Source of the DNA: Marinobacter mangrovi
GTDB lineage: Bacteria; Pseudomonadota; Gammaproteobacteria; Pseudomonadales; Oleiphilaceae
Direction of reading: 5' to 3'
Assembly (NCBI RefSeq): GCF_016798325.1
Contig: NZ_JAERVO010000001.1
Span: 62,001-126,000 of the forward strand
Length of the DNA: 64,000 nucleotides
Of the stretch, positions 1 to 8,470 are shown in pieces. The notes beneath the pieces are model-generated. The model searched no databases. It had not been told where the DNA came from and saw nothing but the letters and a program-made list of their open reading frames with translations. The translations under genes were made by a program, and so were the position numbers. Each line of letters begins with the position of its first letter. The first letter of the stretch is position 1.

Positions 1-106
1 CTGACTGGTAGGTGGCACGTTGTGTCATGGCAATCCTGTTTGGATACGGGTGCATTCAGTTCAGCCCAACTTGATGACCGATATGTGACAGCGGTTTGTG
101 AATTTA

Positions 107-124
107 AACTGGTACGTACCAGTT
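107..124. promoter_or_regulatory. perfect 18-bp palindrome, candidate operator (distal)
   Basis: An uninterrupted 18-bp palindrome with core CTGGTACGTACCAG lies 103 bp upstream of the phosphoesterase start. The same 14-bp core recurs at 186-203. Such symmetric sites are typical of dimeric repressors (TetR, LacI and similar families), but no matching regulator gene is adjacent in the window. Function is inferred. Confidence 0.55.
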
Positions 125-185
125 GTCACAAATACGTCAATGGACTGACATCGAAATCGAGAATGACTGACATCTTCCTTTGCCA

Positions 186-203
186 ATCTGGTACGTACCA
201 GAT
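186..203. promoter_or_regulatory. perfect 18-bp palindrome, candidate operator (proximal)
   Basis: This is the second copy of the CTGGTACGTACCAG core. It extends to 18 perfectly symmetric bases and ends 10 bp before the Shine-Dalgarno (AAGGGAG, 214-220) of the phosphoesterase gene. The two centres are 79 bp apart. This position would place a bound protein over the promoter or early transcript of that gene. Confidence 0.55.
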
Positions 204-226
204 AACCAGAATCAAGGGAGTGCCTC

Positions 227-2662
227 ATGCTTTTCTCATCACGAATATTGATGGCCGCAGGTCTGTCGGCCTTATTGCTGAGCGGTTGTAACGGGGAAAA
301 CGGTGATGTTTCGGCCGACGGCGGAAGCAGCTCGGATGCCGGCGACAGCAGCCAGCCCGAAAAGCCGGTCGTGGTTGCCCCCAGTGCCGATTCAGCGCCG
401 GATTTCATGGTGCGGCCCTACTTGCAGGCGCCGTCGCCGGACGGCATGACGGTCCTGTTTGAGACGGCTGACGGCTCGCCGGAAGTCTGGGCCCGCCCGT
501 TTGGCAGTAGCGATGCGTTTAACAAGGTGCCTGCCGACGCCGTGGCCGACGGTGAACAGGTTTACCAGGCGCGCCTCGACGGCTTGTCCTCCAATACGCT
601 TTACGAGTACTACGTGCTGACGCGGGATGGCGAAGGCGCGGTTCAGGTGACTCAGCCATTTGCGTTCAAGACCTGGCCGGTTGCTGCGGATGGCGTCGAC
701 AAGGCGGAATTCCTGGCGTTGAGCGATACCCAGCTTGATCGGTCGGAGTACGTCGACGTACTCGACAACGTGGTGGAAAAGGGCTTCATGACCCTGGAAT
801 GCGATGGCAGCCACCCCGAGACCTGCGCTGAAAACATCGCCGGCATCACCATTTCCGGGGATGTGGTGCAGGTAGGCGGCAACCGGCAGGACTGGCGGGA
901 ACAGATGTTCGGTCGGATGGCCGCCATCACGCCTTATGTGCCGCTGATTACCGTCCCGGGTAACCACGATTACTACAGCGATGCCGAGATCAAACTCTAC
1001 AGGACATACATGGCACCTCCTGCCAATGGCTCGGTGGGCTATGACGAACACTGGTATTACCTGGATTACCTCGGCTTGCGCCTGGTCGGCCTGGACAGCT
1101 ATCCCATTTCCGGCGCGCACGGGGCCTTTAACCGGGACACCCTGGCGATTCAGCGACAGTGGCTCAAGGAAACCCTCCGGGACGCCCGCCTGTCCGACAT
1201 GCCGTTCGTTTTCGGCCTGTTTCACCATGGCTGCCTGTCTGAGCTTTGGAACGTGGGGGAAAGCATCGGTTCCTGTGAGCTGGTGGCCGAACTCGAACAA
1301 TACAGTGCTGATACCGGGGCGATTACCGGGCATCTTTTCGGCCATACCCACGCCTATTCGCGGGGGCAGTCGATGAATGTGCCGCATCTGTGGCTGGACG
1401 CCGCCAGCGCATCCGGCTACGTCGAGCCCCTGGACGACGCCGGTCACCAGAGCGACCAGATCCGGGATTATGACACCTTTGCCGTCAGTCGCAGTGAGTT
1501 TGGCTATAACGTGCTGACCTTCCGATTCGAGCCGGATCCGAGCCTGACCCTGCAGCGGCGCAAAGGCGGTTATGACGGTGACACGGCGTTCGACGTGGTG
1601 GATGAGGTGACGTTCCACGCCGAGTCCAATAACGCCCTGCCGGCGATCACGGCGGGCGAGGGGGAACTGCAGCCCGCCGATGTGTCCCTGGGCATCAGCG
1701 TCGCGCAACCAGAGGCCGTCGAGGCGGTGCAATGGCAGGTCAGCGAGACGGAGGATTTCAGCGACACCGTCTTTGACATCTGGGGCAACGATACCCGGCG
1801 CCACAACTGGTTCTACGACTCGGCCGACCAGGTCGGAGGCAATGACCTCACCGGATTCGAGGCGATCGATACCCAGCAGTTCGTGGACATCCTGAGCCTG
1901 GATCTGTCGACTCTCGCTGACCAGAAAACGCTGCGTGCGGGTGGCGACGACTACTACCGCTGGAACAAACGCTACAGTTCCCAGAACACCCATGTCTCCG
2001 GTTACGATGCCTACGCGGGCCAGACGCGGCCGAACCTGTCCCTGAAGCCAGGCGCCACCTACTTCTGGCGTGCGCGAACCCGCGACAACACCATGAACTG
2101 GTCCGCCTGGACAGAGACCGCCAGCTTCAGCATTGCCGGCACCCAGACCGCCAACCTGCTGGTCAACGGGGACGCGGAAACCGGCGACACCAGCAGTTGG
2201 GATCTGGAAGCCGGGTTGATGAGTGCGATTGGCGCCGGCGACAACGGTGGATTCGGTGCCGCGGTGGGCGATTACTATTTTGCAGGCCGCGGGTTCGGGC
2301 AGGGAGCGCCGGCTGACTGTTGCGTGGACAGCCTGTCCCAGGCGGTGGATCTCTCCGCTTATGCCACGCAGATTGACAGCGGCGGCGCCTATCTCGAATT
2401 CGAGGCCCGGATGACCACCTGGGAAGGCAAGGACACCCCGATGGTGTACGTCGAGGCCTATGACGGTGCAGGCGATACACTCGACTGGTCCGGCAGCACG
2501 CCGCAGACCGTCAGTACCGCCAAGTCCTGGCAGCCGGTGCAGATCAGTGCGGTACTGCCGAGCGGGACGCGTCGCGTGAAAGTCGTGATCGGCGGCGAGC
2601 GCCAGGCGGGAAGCGACAACGACGTTTACTTCGATGAGATGACGCTGCACCTGCTGTACTGA
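227..2662 (+). CDS. lipoprotein metallophosphoesterase, purple-acid-phosphatase-like
   Basis: Probably hydrolyses phosphate esters at the cell surface using a two-metal centre. The N-terminus is a lipoprotein signal with lipobox L-S-G-C at residue 21; Asn follows the Cys, which favours the outer membrane. A fibronectin-like domain (about residues 60-150) precedes a calcineurin-like phosphoesterase core. The metal ligands appear in order: LSDTQ (~166), SGDVV (~210), PGNHDYY (~245), FHHG (~334) and FGHTH (~371). The last 350 residues hold a second fibronectin-like segment and a carbohydrate-binding-like module beginning NLLVNGDAETGD. The start has a good Shine-Dalgarno, and two 18-bp palindromes sit just upstream. 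The natural substrate cannot be told from sequence; nucleotide or phosphoester scavenging is a guess. Confidence 0.85.
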   Translation: MLFSSRILMAAGLSALLLSGCNGENGDVSADGGSSSDAGDSSQPEKPVVVAPSADSAPDFMVRPYLQAPSPDGMTVLFETADGSPEVWARPFGSSDAFNKVPADAVADGEQVYQARLDGLSSNTLYEYYVLTRDGEGAVQVTQPFAFKTWPVAADGVDKAEFLALSDTQLDRSEYVDVLDNVVEKGFMTLECDGSHPETCAENIAGITISGDVVQVGGNRQDWREQMFGRMAAITPYVPLITVPGNHDYYSDAEIKLYRTYMAPPANGSVGYDEHWYYLDYLGLRLVGLDSYPISGAHGAFNRDTLAIQRQWLKETLRDARLSDMPFVFGLFHHGCLSELWNVGESIGSCELVAELEQYSADTGAITGHLFGHTHAYSRGQSMNVPHLWLDAASASGYVEPLDDAGHQSDQIRDYDTFAVSRSEFGYNVLTFRFEPDPSLTLQRRKGGYDGDTAFDVVDEVTFHAESNNALPAITAGEGELQPADVSLGISVAQPEAVEAVQWQVSETEDFSDTVFDIWGNDTRRHNWFYDSADQVGGNDLTGFEAIDTQQFVDILSLDLSTLADQKTLRAGGDDYYRWNKRYSSQNTHVSGYDAYAGQTRPNLSLKPGATYFWRARTRDNTMNWSAWTETASFSIAGTQTANLLVNGDAETGDTSSWDLEAGLMSAIGAGDNGGFGAAVGDYYFAGRGFGQGAPADCCVDSLSQAVDLSAYATQIDSGGAYLEFEARMTTWEGKDTPMVYVEAYDGAGDTLDWSGSTPQTVSTAKSWQPVQISAVLPSGTRRVKVVIGGERQAGSDNDVYFDEMTLHLLY

Positions 2663-2697
2663 CGATCGATAATATTCACCCAGCCTATTTCCGGAAT

Positions 2698-2741
2698 AAC
2701 GCCCCCGGACTCCCGCTCAGGAGCCTGGGGGTGTTATTTTT
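2698..2741 (+). terminator. Rho-independent terminator after the phosphoesterase
   Basis: A long GC-rich stem pairs 2698-2714 with 2720-2735 around the loop cgctca, with one mismatch and two G-T wobbles. It is followed by ATTTTT. It lies 36 bp past the phosphoesterase stop and ends 40 bp before the next start, isolating the two genes. Confidence 0.8.
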
Positions 2742-2781
2742 CAGGGAGAGCAAACTTTCTTGACGAGCAGGGAGGTGCAGC

Positions 2782-3861
2782 ATGGCTGATTTCAGCATGG
2801 CAATCGGGCGGGTCCGGATTTCCCATCCCATCATCCAGGCGCCCATGGCTGGCGTGTCGACACCGGCGCTGGCGGCGGCCGTGTCCAATGCCGGAGGACT
2901 GGGGTCGATTGGTATTGGCGCCAGCAGCGTGGCGGTCGCCCGGAAGATGATCGATGACACCCATCAGCAGACCGCCCGCCCGTTTAACGTCAACGTCTTC
3001 TGCCACCAGCCGGAACAGCCCGACCCGGAGCGGGAGGGGGCCTGGCTGGCCTATCTCAAGCCGTTGTTCGAGGAAGTGCAGGCCGAGCCACCGGCGTCGC
3101 TGGCGTCTCCCTATCCCAGCTTCGTCGAGAACGAGGCTATGTTCGAGATGCTGCTGGAAACCCAGCCTGCGGTAGTCAGTTTCCACTTCGGTTTGCCGCG
3201 CCAGGACTGGATCGATGAGCTGCGCGCTTCCGGCATCACACTGATGGCGACAGCTACCTGCCTCAACGAAGCGTTCCAGATCCAGAAAGCCGGCCTGCAT
3301 GGCATCGTCGCCCAGGGGCGTGAGGCGGGCGGCCACAGCGGCGTGTTTGATCCCGCTGGCGGGCCGGAACTGGGGACCTTTCCGCTGGTGCGCCTGTTCA
3401 GCAATTATTGCCGTCTACCGGTCCTTGCAGCGGGCGGCATCATGGATGGTCGGAGTATCCGGGCGGCACTGGATCTGGGAGCCGTGGGTGTGCAGATGGG
3501 CACGGCCTTTATCCTGTCGCCGGAATCATCGGCCGATGACGCCTACCGGGCCCGCTTCCGCGATGGCGCAGCGATCCAGACCCGCCTGACATCGGTGATT
3601 TCCGGCCGTCCTGCGCGGGGCTTTGTCGACCGCTGGAGCCAGGAGGTGGAAACTCCTTCGGCGTTGGGCATCATGCCGGATTACCCCATCGCCTATGTGG
3701 CTGGCAAGGCACTGAAAGCGGCCGCACTGGAAGCCGGTCAGCATGGGTTCGATGCCTGTTGGGCCGGGCAGGGCGCACCACTGGCGCGATCGCTTCCCGC
3801 CGCCGAATTGGTTGAGCGTCTGATGGAGGAACTGAAATTGGCCTCAGCCGTCGGTCGCTGA
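2782..3861 (+). CDS. nitronate monooxygenase (2-nitropropane dioxygenase family)
   Basis: An FMN-dependent TIM-barrel enzyme that oxidises alkyl nitronates such as propionate-3-nitronate and so detoxifies nitro compounds. Family marks are [12 protein letters not shown] at the N-terminus, GREAGGHSG (phosphate-binding loop with the likely catalytic His), and LAAGGIMDG followed by [11 protein letters not shown], the FMN-phosphate site. The length of 359 residues is normal for class I enzymes. The start is supported by GGAGGTG at 2771-2777. The 3' end overlaps the convergent LysR gene by 18 bp. Physiological substrate is not determined by sequence; related proteins were once annotated as enoyl-ACP reductase FabK, but the glycine motifs here fit the nitronate branch. 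Confidence 0.85.
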   Translation: MADFSMAIGRVRISHPIIQAPMAGVSTPALAAAVSNAGGLGSIGIGASSVAVARKMIDDTHQQTARPFNVNVFCHQPEQPDPEREGAWLAYLKPLFEEVQAEPPASLASPYPSFVENEAMFEMLLETQPAVVSFHFGLPRQDWIDELRASGITLMATATCLNEAFQIQKAGLHGIVAQGREAGGHSGVFDPAGGPELGTFPLVRLFSNYCRLPVLAAGGIMDGRSIRAALDLGAVGVQMGTAFILSPESSADDAYRARFRDGAAIQTRLTSVISGRPARGFVDRWSQEVETPSALGIMPDYPIAYVAGKALKAAALEAGQHGFDACWAGQGAPLARSLPAAELVERLMEELKLASAVGR

Positions 3862-4734
3862 CCCCAGCCGAAAGCGATCGAGAATCCACTGCTTGACGGT
3901 CGTTGCCGCGTCGCTCAGCGGTGCCTGGCGATTGTGCACCAGAAAAAGGTGGCGTCGCGCCGGCAGCGTCGTTTCAAAGATCCGGCACAACCGCCCCGCG
4001 TCGAGCGCCGGTTTGCCCAGGATCTGATCGGTCAGCCAGACGCCCAGGTGGCTTTCCGCAGCCTGCAGGGCCAGGGTGGAATGATCCGAATAGAGGTTGT
4101 CCAGGGGGTGGCCGGTCAGGCCCGCTTGCTGGATCATGCGCTGCCAGTCCTGGTGCAGGTGATCGTGCAGCAGTGTGCACCCGTCGAGGTTGCCGCCCCC
4201 AAGTCCGGGATGTTGTGACCGGTATTCGGGGCTGCACACCGCCATGACCTCCAGTTTTCCCAGGCCATTGCAGTCAAAACGCGGGTCGGCCTCGGGCAGG
4301 TAGCGGATCGCCAGGTCGTGATCGCTGCCGTCCAGCGTCGACAGCAACGATGAAGCATGCAGCTGCAGCTCAATGTCCGGATGCGCCTCGCGAAACCGTC
4401 CCAGTTGCGGTCCGAAACGGATCATGGCGAATCCTGGCGGCAGGGTCAGGCGGACCGTCCGGGTGCGGTTGATCCGCTGCATGGAGACGGTGACGCCCAG
4501 TAACTCCGATAACAGCGGATAGATGCGCCGGTAGAACGAACTGCCGGCTTCGGTGAGGGTAACCTGGCGCGCACTGCGCTGGAACAGCGGCAGCCCCAGC
4601 CAATCTTCCAGGGTTTTGACCTGCTGGCTGATGGCTCCGGGCGTGACGGAAAGCTCGTCGGCCGCCTGCTTGAAACTCAGGGTCCGGGCGGCCACGCAAA
4701 AGTAGTGCAGGGCTTTGAGCGGTGGCTGACTCAC
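3844..4734 (-). CDS. LysR-family transcriptional regulator (GcvA-like)
   Basis: A 296-residue DNA-binding regulator. The N-terminal winged helix-turn-helix (residues 5-65, with [20 protein letters not shown]) is followed by a two-lobed effector domain. The start codon is GTG. It is divergent from the MFS transporter gene at 4838, the usual arrangement for a LysR regulator and its target. The 103-bp spacer contains a perfect 9-bp-arm inverted repeat that is a good candidate binding site. The effector is unknown; it may be the substrate of the transporter. Convergent overlap with the nitronate monooxygenase is not evidence of functional linkage. Confidence 0.88.
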   Translation of the reverse strand: MSQPPLKALHYFCVAARTLSFKQAADELSVTPGAISQQVKTLEDWLGLPLFQRSARQVTLTEAGSSFYRRIYPLLSELLGVTVSMQRINRTRTVRLTLPPGFAMIRFGPQLGRFREAHPDIELQLHASSLLSTLDGSDHDLAIRYLPEADPRFDCNGLGKLEVMAVCSPEYRSQHPGLGGGNLDGCTLLHDHLHQDWQRMIQQAGLTGHPLDNLYSDHSTLALQAAESHLGVWLTDQILGKPALDAGRLCRIFETTLPARRHLFLVHNRQAPLSDAATTVKQWILDRFRLGSATDG

Positions 4735-4793
4735 GATTTAGAAATTCTCTTTCAAGGTCGCAAAAAATATCGTTTGTTGGTGATTAGGCTTCT

Positions 4794-4821
4794 GTTGAGA
4801 ATAGCTGAATTCATTCTCAAC
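4794..4821. promoter_or_regulatory. candidate LysR operator between regulator and transporter
   Basis: GTTGAGAAT (4794-4802) and ATTCTCAAC (4813-4821) are perfect complementary 9-bp arms separated by 10 bp centred on GAATTC. A further ATTCTC half-site lies at 4744-4749 near the regulator's start. LysR proteins bind such dyads (T-N11-A type) in divergent promoters. The dyad lies close to the MFS start, so binding could repress it. Confidence 0.6.
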
Positions 4822-4837
4822 CTGAACGGAGCGCGCC

Positions 4838-6070
4838 ATGAAGCCTGCCCGCCTGAGCCCCAATGCCTGGATCATCCTGGTGGCGGCCTCGCTGTTGCTG
4901 ATGTTTGCCTTTGGCTTTCGCGCCAGTTTTGGCCTGTTTGTGCAGCCGATGTCCGAGGCCAACGACTGGGGACGGGACGTCATTGGCCTGGCCCTGGCAA
5001 TCCAGAACCTGGCCTGGGGCGTCATCGCGGTCCTCGCCGGTGGGTTGGCGGATCGATTCGGTAACACGAAAGTGCTGGTGGCGGGCGCGCTGCTCTACGC
5101 GCTTGGGCTGTGGCTGACAGCAGGTGTCGATTCCGTCTGGACCCTGCAGATGGGCGCGGGCTTCCTGGTGGGGGCCGGCATCGCCGGGACCGGTTTTGGT
5201 ATCGTCCTGCCGCTGATGGCCAAGGCCGTGAGCGAGGAGGATCGCCAGTGGGTGCTCGGCGTCGGGACGGCCGCCGGCTCCATGGGGCAGTTTCTGATCG
5301 TGCCGTTGGCCCAGCAGTTTATCGACCTGTTCGGCTGGACCGGCGCGTTGAATGTCATGTCCCTGATGGCGCTAGGTATGATCATCCTGGTCATGCCTCT
5401 GGCCCGGCTGGTTAAGCCTCAGGTAACTGCGCCCGCGACCCCCGGGGCCGGGGCTGAAGCGTCCTTTGCCACAACGATGGGCCTGGCCCGTGGCCATCTT
5501 TCTTACTGGTTGCTGACGGTGGGGTTTTTCGTCTGCGGCTTCCACCTGGCATTCATCACCGTCCATTTCCCGGGGTACCTCACCGACAATGGCTTTGATC
5601 CGGATGTGGCAGCCTGGTCCATCGCGCTGATCGGGCTGTGCAATGTGGTGGGCGCGATGGTGTCGGGCTACATCTCTGGCCGGGTGTCGATGAAGCGGGT
5701 GCTGATGTTCATCTACATCGCCCGGGGTGTGGTAACGGTGGCGTTACTGGTGCTGCCGCTGTCGCTGGCGTCGGTGCTCACGTTCAGCTGTCTGACGGGC
5801 TTTCTCTGGCTGGCGACGGTGCCGCCCACCACGGGACTGGTGGCGACCATGTTCGGCACCCGCTACATGGCAACCCTCTATGGCGTCGTGTTCCTGGGGC
5901 ACCAGTTGGGCAGCTTTACCGGTGTCTGGCTGGGTGGCTGGATCTACGAACACACCGGTCACTATGACGCGGTCTGGTGGACCAGTGTGGTGCTAAGCCT
6001 GGTGGCGGTTGCATTGCACTGGCCGATTCGGGAGTACCGGGTGGCCAATCTGGAGCCAGCGGCGGCCTGA
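4838..6070 (+). CDS. MFS transporter, 12 transmembrane segments
   Basis: A 410-residue major facilitator superfamily permease with two sets of about six hydrophobic helices and a cytoplasmic loop near residues 190-215. The loop after helix 2 reads GGLADRFGNTKVL, the MFS signature G-x3-D-R-x-G. Overall composition resembles the monocarboxylate/oxalate-formate antiporter branch, so a small organic acid is the most plausible substrate, but this is inference. The start has GGAG at 4828-4831. A divergent LysR gene and a perfect dyad lie directly upstream, which suggests substrate-dependent control. Confidence 0.85.
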   Translation: MKPARLSPNAWIILVAASLLLMFAFGFRASFGLFVQPMSEANDWGRDVIGLALAIQNLAWGVIAVLAGGLADRFGNTKVLVAGALLYALGLWLTAGVDSVWTLQMGAGFLVGAGIAGTGFGIVLPLMAKAVSEEDRQWVLGVGTAAGSMGQFLIVPLAQQFIDLFGWTGALNVMSLMALGMIILVMPLARLVKPQVTAPATPGAGAEASFATTMGLARGHLSYWLLTVGFFVCGFHLAFITVHFPGYLTDNGFDPDVAAWSIALIGLCNVVGAMVSGYISGRVSMKRVLMFIYIARGVVTVALLVLPLSLASVLTFSCLTGFLWLATVPPTTGLVATMFGTRYMATLYGVVFLGHQLGSFTGVWLGGWIYEHTGHYDAVWWTSVVLSLVAVALHWPIREYRVANLEPAAA

Positions 6071-6078
6071 TCGTCGGA

Positions 6079-7287
6079 TCAGGCGGCGTTGCCGGCTGCC
6101 ACGCCGGAGGCCCAGGCCCACTGGAAATTGTGCCCGCCCAGGTGACCGGTCACGTCCACCACTTCGCCGATAAAGAACAGGTTGGGGCGGTCGTTGACGG
6201 CCATGGTCTTTGACGACAGCTGGTGGGTGTCGACGCCGCCGAGGGTGACTTCGGCCGTCCGGTAGCCTTCGGTGCCCGCCGGTTTGATCGTCCAGCGGTT
6301 CAGTGTCTGTGCGACGGCTTCAATGTCGGCATTCCGGTAGCCCTGCAAGGGGCCCGTCCAACCCTGGAGGTCGTTGAAGGCCTGGGCAAAACGCTTGGGC
6401 AGGTGGCGGTTCAGGTAGTGGGCCACGGTGGACTGGGGCTTGTCCTGGCGCAGCTGGCTGAGGCGTTTCTGCGCGTTTTCGCCGGGCAGCAGATCAATCT
6501 GGAGGGGATCCCCCGGTTGCCAGAAGCTCGAAATCTGAAGCATCGATGGACCGCTCAGCCCCCGATGCGTCACCAGCATGGGTTCCCGGAAGTGCTCGCC
6601 GTTGCAGTGGACATCGACCGGGCAGCTGATGCCGGACAGTGGCGCCAGTTGCTCCTTCAGTTCAGGATGCAAGGTGAAGGGCACCAGGCCCGCCCGGGTG
6701 GGCAGAACCTCCAGGCCAAACTGTCGGGCGACGTCATAGCCGAAGCCGGTAGCGCCCATGGTGGGAATCGAGAGCCCGCCACAGGCCACGATCAGCGATT
6801 CGCAGGTCAGCGTGCCGGTGCTGGTCCGTACCTGATAACCCCCTGGCTGTTCACGGATCGCGGTCACACTGGTCTTGAGCCGGATCTCGGCGCCCGCCCA
6901 TTCGCACTCGGTCAGCAGCATGTTGAGGATGTCCTTGCTGCTGTCCTGGCAGAACAGCTGTCCCGCTGCCTTTTCCTCATGCTCGATACCGTGCCGCTCG
7001 ACCAATTCCAGGAAATCCTGGGGCGTATAGCGTTTCAGGGCTGAGATGCAGTAATGGGGATTGGCGGACAGGAAGTTGGCCGGCGTGCTGTTGAGGTTGG
7101 TGAAATTGCAGCGCCCGCCGCCAGACATGAGGATCTTCTTGCCCGGCTTGTTGGCGTGATCGATCACCAGCACGCGGCGCCCGCGGTAGCCGGCGGTGGC
7201 GGCACACATCAGGCCGGCGGCACCGGCGCCGATTATGATCACATCGTAGGTTTGCGGCATGGGGACTTTGGGGTCCGGTTGGAACAT
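6079..7287 (-). CDS. NAD(P)/FAD-dependent oxidoreductase, HI0933/YhiN family
   Basis: A flavoprotein of the HI0933-like (BaiN/YhiN) family with no settled physiological role in most bacteria. The N-terminal Rossmann motif is IIIGAGAAGLMCA, followed by the family-specific KPGKKILMSGGGRCNFTN region. The C-terminal FAD-contact stretch is FFIGEVVDVTGHLGGHNFQW. The length of about 400 residues is typical. The start is uncertain: ATG at 7287 gives MFQPDPKVPM, while the ATG nine codons later (7260) starts right before the Rossmann strand and may be the true one. It converges on the MFS gene with an 8-bp gap. Confidence 0.85.
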   Translation of the reverse strand: MFQPDPKVPMPQTYDVIIIGAGAAGLMCAATAGYRGRRVLVIDHANKPGKKILMSGGGRCNFTNLNSTPANFLSANPHYCISALKRYTPQDFLELVERHGIEHEEKAAGQLFCQDSSKDILNMLLTECEWAGAEIRLKTSVTAIREQPGGYQVRTSTGTLTCESLIVACGGLSIPTMGATGFGYDVARQFGLEVLPTRAGLVPFTLHPELKEQLAPLSGISCPVDVHCNGEHFREPMLVTHRGLSGPSMLQISSFWQPGDPLQIDLLPGENAQKRLSQLRQDKPQSTVAHYLNRHLPKRFAQAFNDLQGWTGPLQGYRNADIEAVAQTLNRWTIKPAGTEGYRTAEVTLGGVDTHQLSSKTMAVNDRPNLFFIGEVVDVTGHLGGHNFQWAWASGVAAGNAA

Positions 7288-7383
7288 GTCAGCGGCGGAT
7301 TATACGTTTTTCTTACACTCGGGTCGTTGTTGGTTCGAATGGCTATAATGAAAATAAGAGATCCTGACGGCAAAGGAGTGGTC

Positions 7384-8325
7384 ATGAGTAACACCGATCC
7401 TCATCCGACGCTGTCATCGTCCCGGGATTGCCCGATGGTCGATGGCCAGCGCCAGGTGCAACGGGTCAAGGCCCGCCTCACCAATGTCGGCGGCATTCCG
7501 GTGGCGCGGTCGGTGCCGACCCGGGAGCGGCGTACGATCGGTGCCTGGTGCTTCCTCGACCATATTGGCCCGACCACCTTCGGCCCCGGCGATACCGGAA
7601 TGCGCATCGGGCCCCATCCGCATATTGGCCTGCAGACGTTCACCTGGATGATTGCCGGGGAGATCCTGCACCGGGACAGCTTGGGCTCCGAGCAGGTCAT
7701 TCGCCCGGGCGAGGTGAACCTGATGACGGCCGGTCAGGGGATCGCACACACCGAAGAATCCATTGGCGACTCCGACAGCCTGCACGCGGTACAACTTTGG
7801 ATCGCCCTGCCGTATGCCGACCGGGAGACCGAGCCCCGTTTCGATCACTATCCCTATCTGCCACGCTGGCAGGAGCAGGGGGCCGACGCCACCTTGCTGA
7901 CGGGGCATTTCCGCGAGCACAACGCGCCGACTCTGGCCTTTTCGCCGCTGATTGGCATGGATTTGCGTCATCCATCCGGCGGTCCGATCACGATCCCTTT
8001 GCGGCCGGACTATGAATACGGGCTGCTGCCTCTGGAGGGCGCATTCACCTGCTCAGGCGAAACCTATGACGTCAACGAGCTGGCGTATTTCGGTATGGGG
8101 CGGTCCGAGGTGACGTTCGAGGCGCCGGCCGGTGGTCGGGCGCTGTTGCTCGGCGGCGAGCCCCTGAGCGACGAATTGCTGATGTGGTGGAATTTTGTGG
8201 GCTATTCCAGAGCCGAGATCGCGGAAGCGCAGCGGGAGTGGGAAGCCGCCAGTGATCGCTTCGGCGATGTACCCCAATTCGATGGTCCCCGCCTGTCCCC
8301 GCCGCCCATTCCCTGGAAACTGTAG
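7384..8325 (+). CDS. pirin family protein
   Basis: A bicupin protein of 313 residues. Bacterial pirins act variously as quercetinase-like dioxygenases or as metabolic regulators. The metal-site motif is visible as GPHPHIGLQTFTW, followed by RDSLG and then GEVNLMTAGQGIAHTEES, matching the His-x-His...His...Glu pattern of the N-terminal cupin. The start at 7384 is preferred because AAAGGAG (7372-7378) lies at correct spacing; the open frame extends further upstream but overlaps the opposite gene. A TATAAT at 7344-7349 could be its -10 box. Actual activity is unknown. Confidence 0.87.
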   Translation: MSNTDPHPTLSSSRDCPMVDGQRQVQRVKARLTNVGGIPVARSVPTRERRTIGAWCFLDHIGPTTFGPGDTGMRIGPHPHIGLQTFTWMIAGEILHRDSLGSEQVIRPGEVNLMTAGQGIAHTEESIGDSDSLHAVQLWIALPYADRETEPRFDHYPYLPRWQEQGADATLLTGHFREHNAPTLAFSPLIGMDLRHPSGGPITIPLRPDYEYGLLPLEGAFTCSGETYDVNELAYFGMGRSEVTFEAPAGGRALLLGGEPLSDELLMWWNFVGYSRAEIAEAQREWEAASDRFGDVPQFDGPRLSPPPIPWKL

Positions 8326-8426
8326 GACCCCGGACGGCCCTCTTTCAGTACGCCCTCTCTTTGGATTGTCGTCGTAACGCCTTATCCACAATAAAAAGAA
8401 ATGTAAATTAATATGTGTAAAAAATG

Positions 8427-8453
8427 GTCACTTTGCGTAACCATCATTATAAT
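8427..8453 (+). promoter_or_regulatory. promoter region of the binding-protein/GGDEF pair
   Basis: A TATAAT hexamer (8448-8453) lies in an AT-rich spacer. Immediately upstream, GGTCAC and GTAACC (8427-8443) form an imperfect dyad (one mismatch) where a -35 element would lie. The dyad may be an operator or coincidence. Transcription starting near 8460 would leave only a short leader before the ATG at 8471. Confidence 0.4.
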
Positions 8454-8470
8454 CGGCGCCGCAAAGTCTG

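Noticed and set aside
22-408. Short ORFs on both strands across the first 400 bases
   Set aside because: They cross the palindromes and the lipoprotein signal region of the real gene and have no ribosome sites.
392-2650. Long open frame of 752 codons on the minus strand
   Set aside because: It is the antisense shadow of the phosphoesterase gene, has no ribosome site and its translation lacks any recognisable domain; GC-rich codon bias opens this frame.
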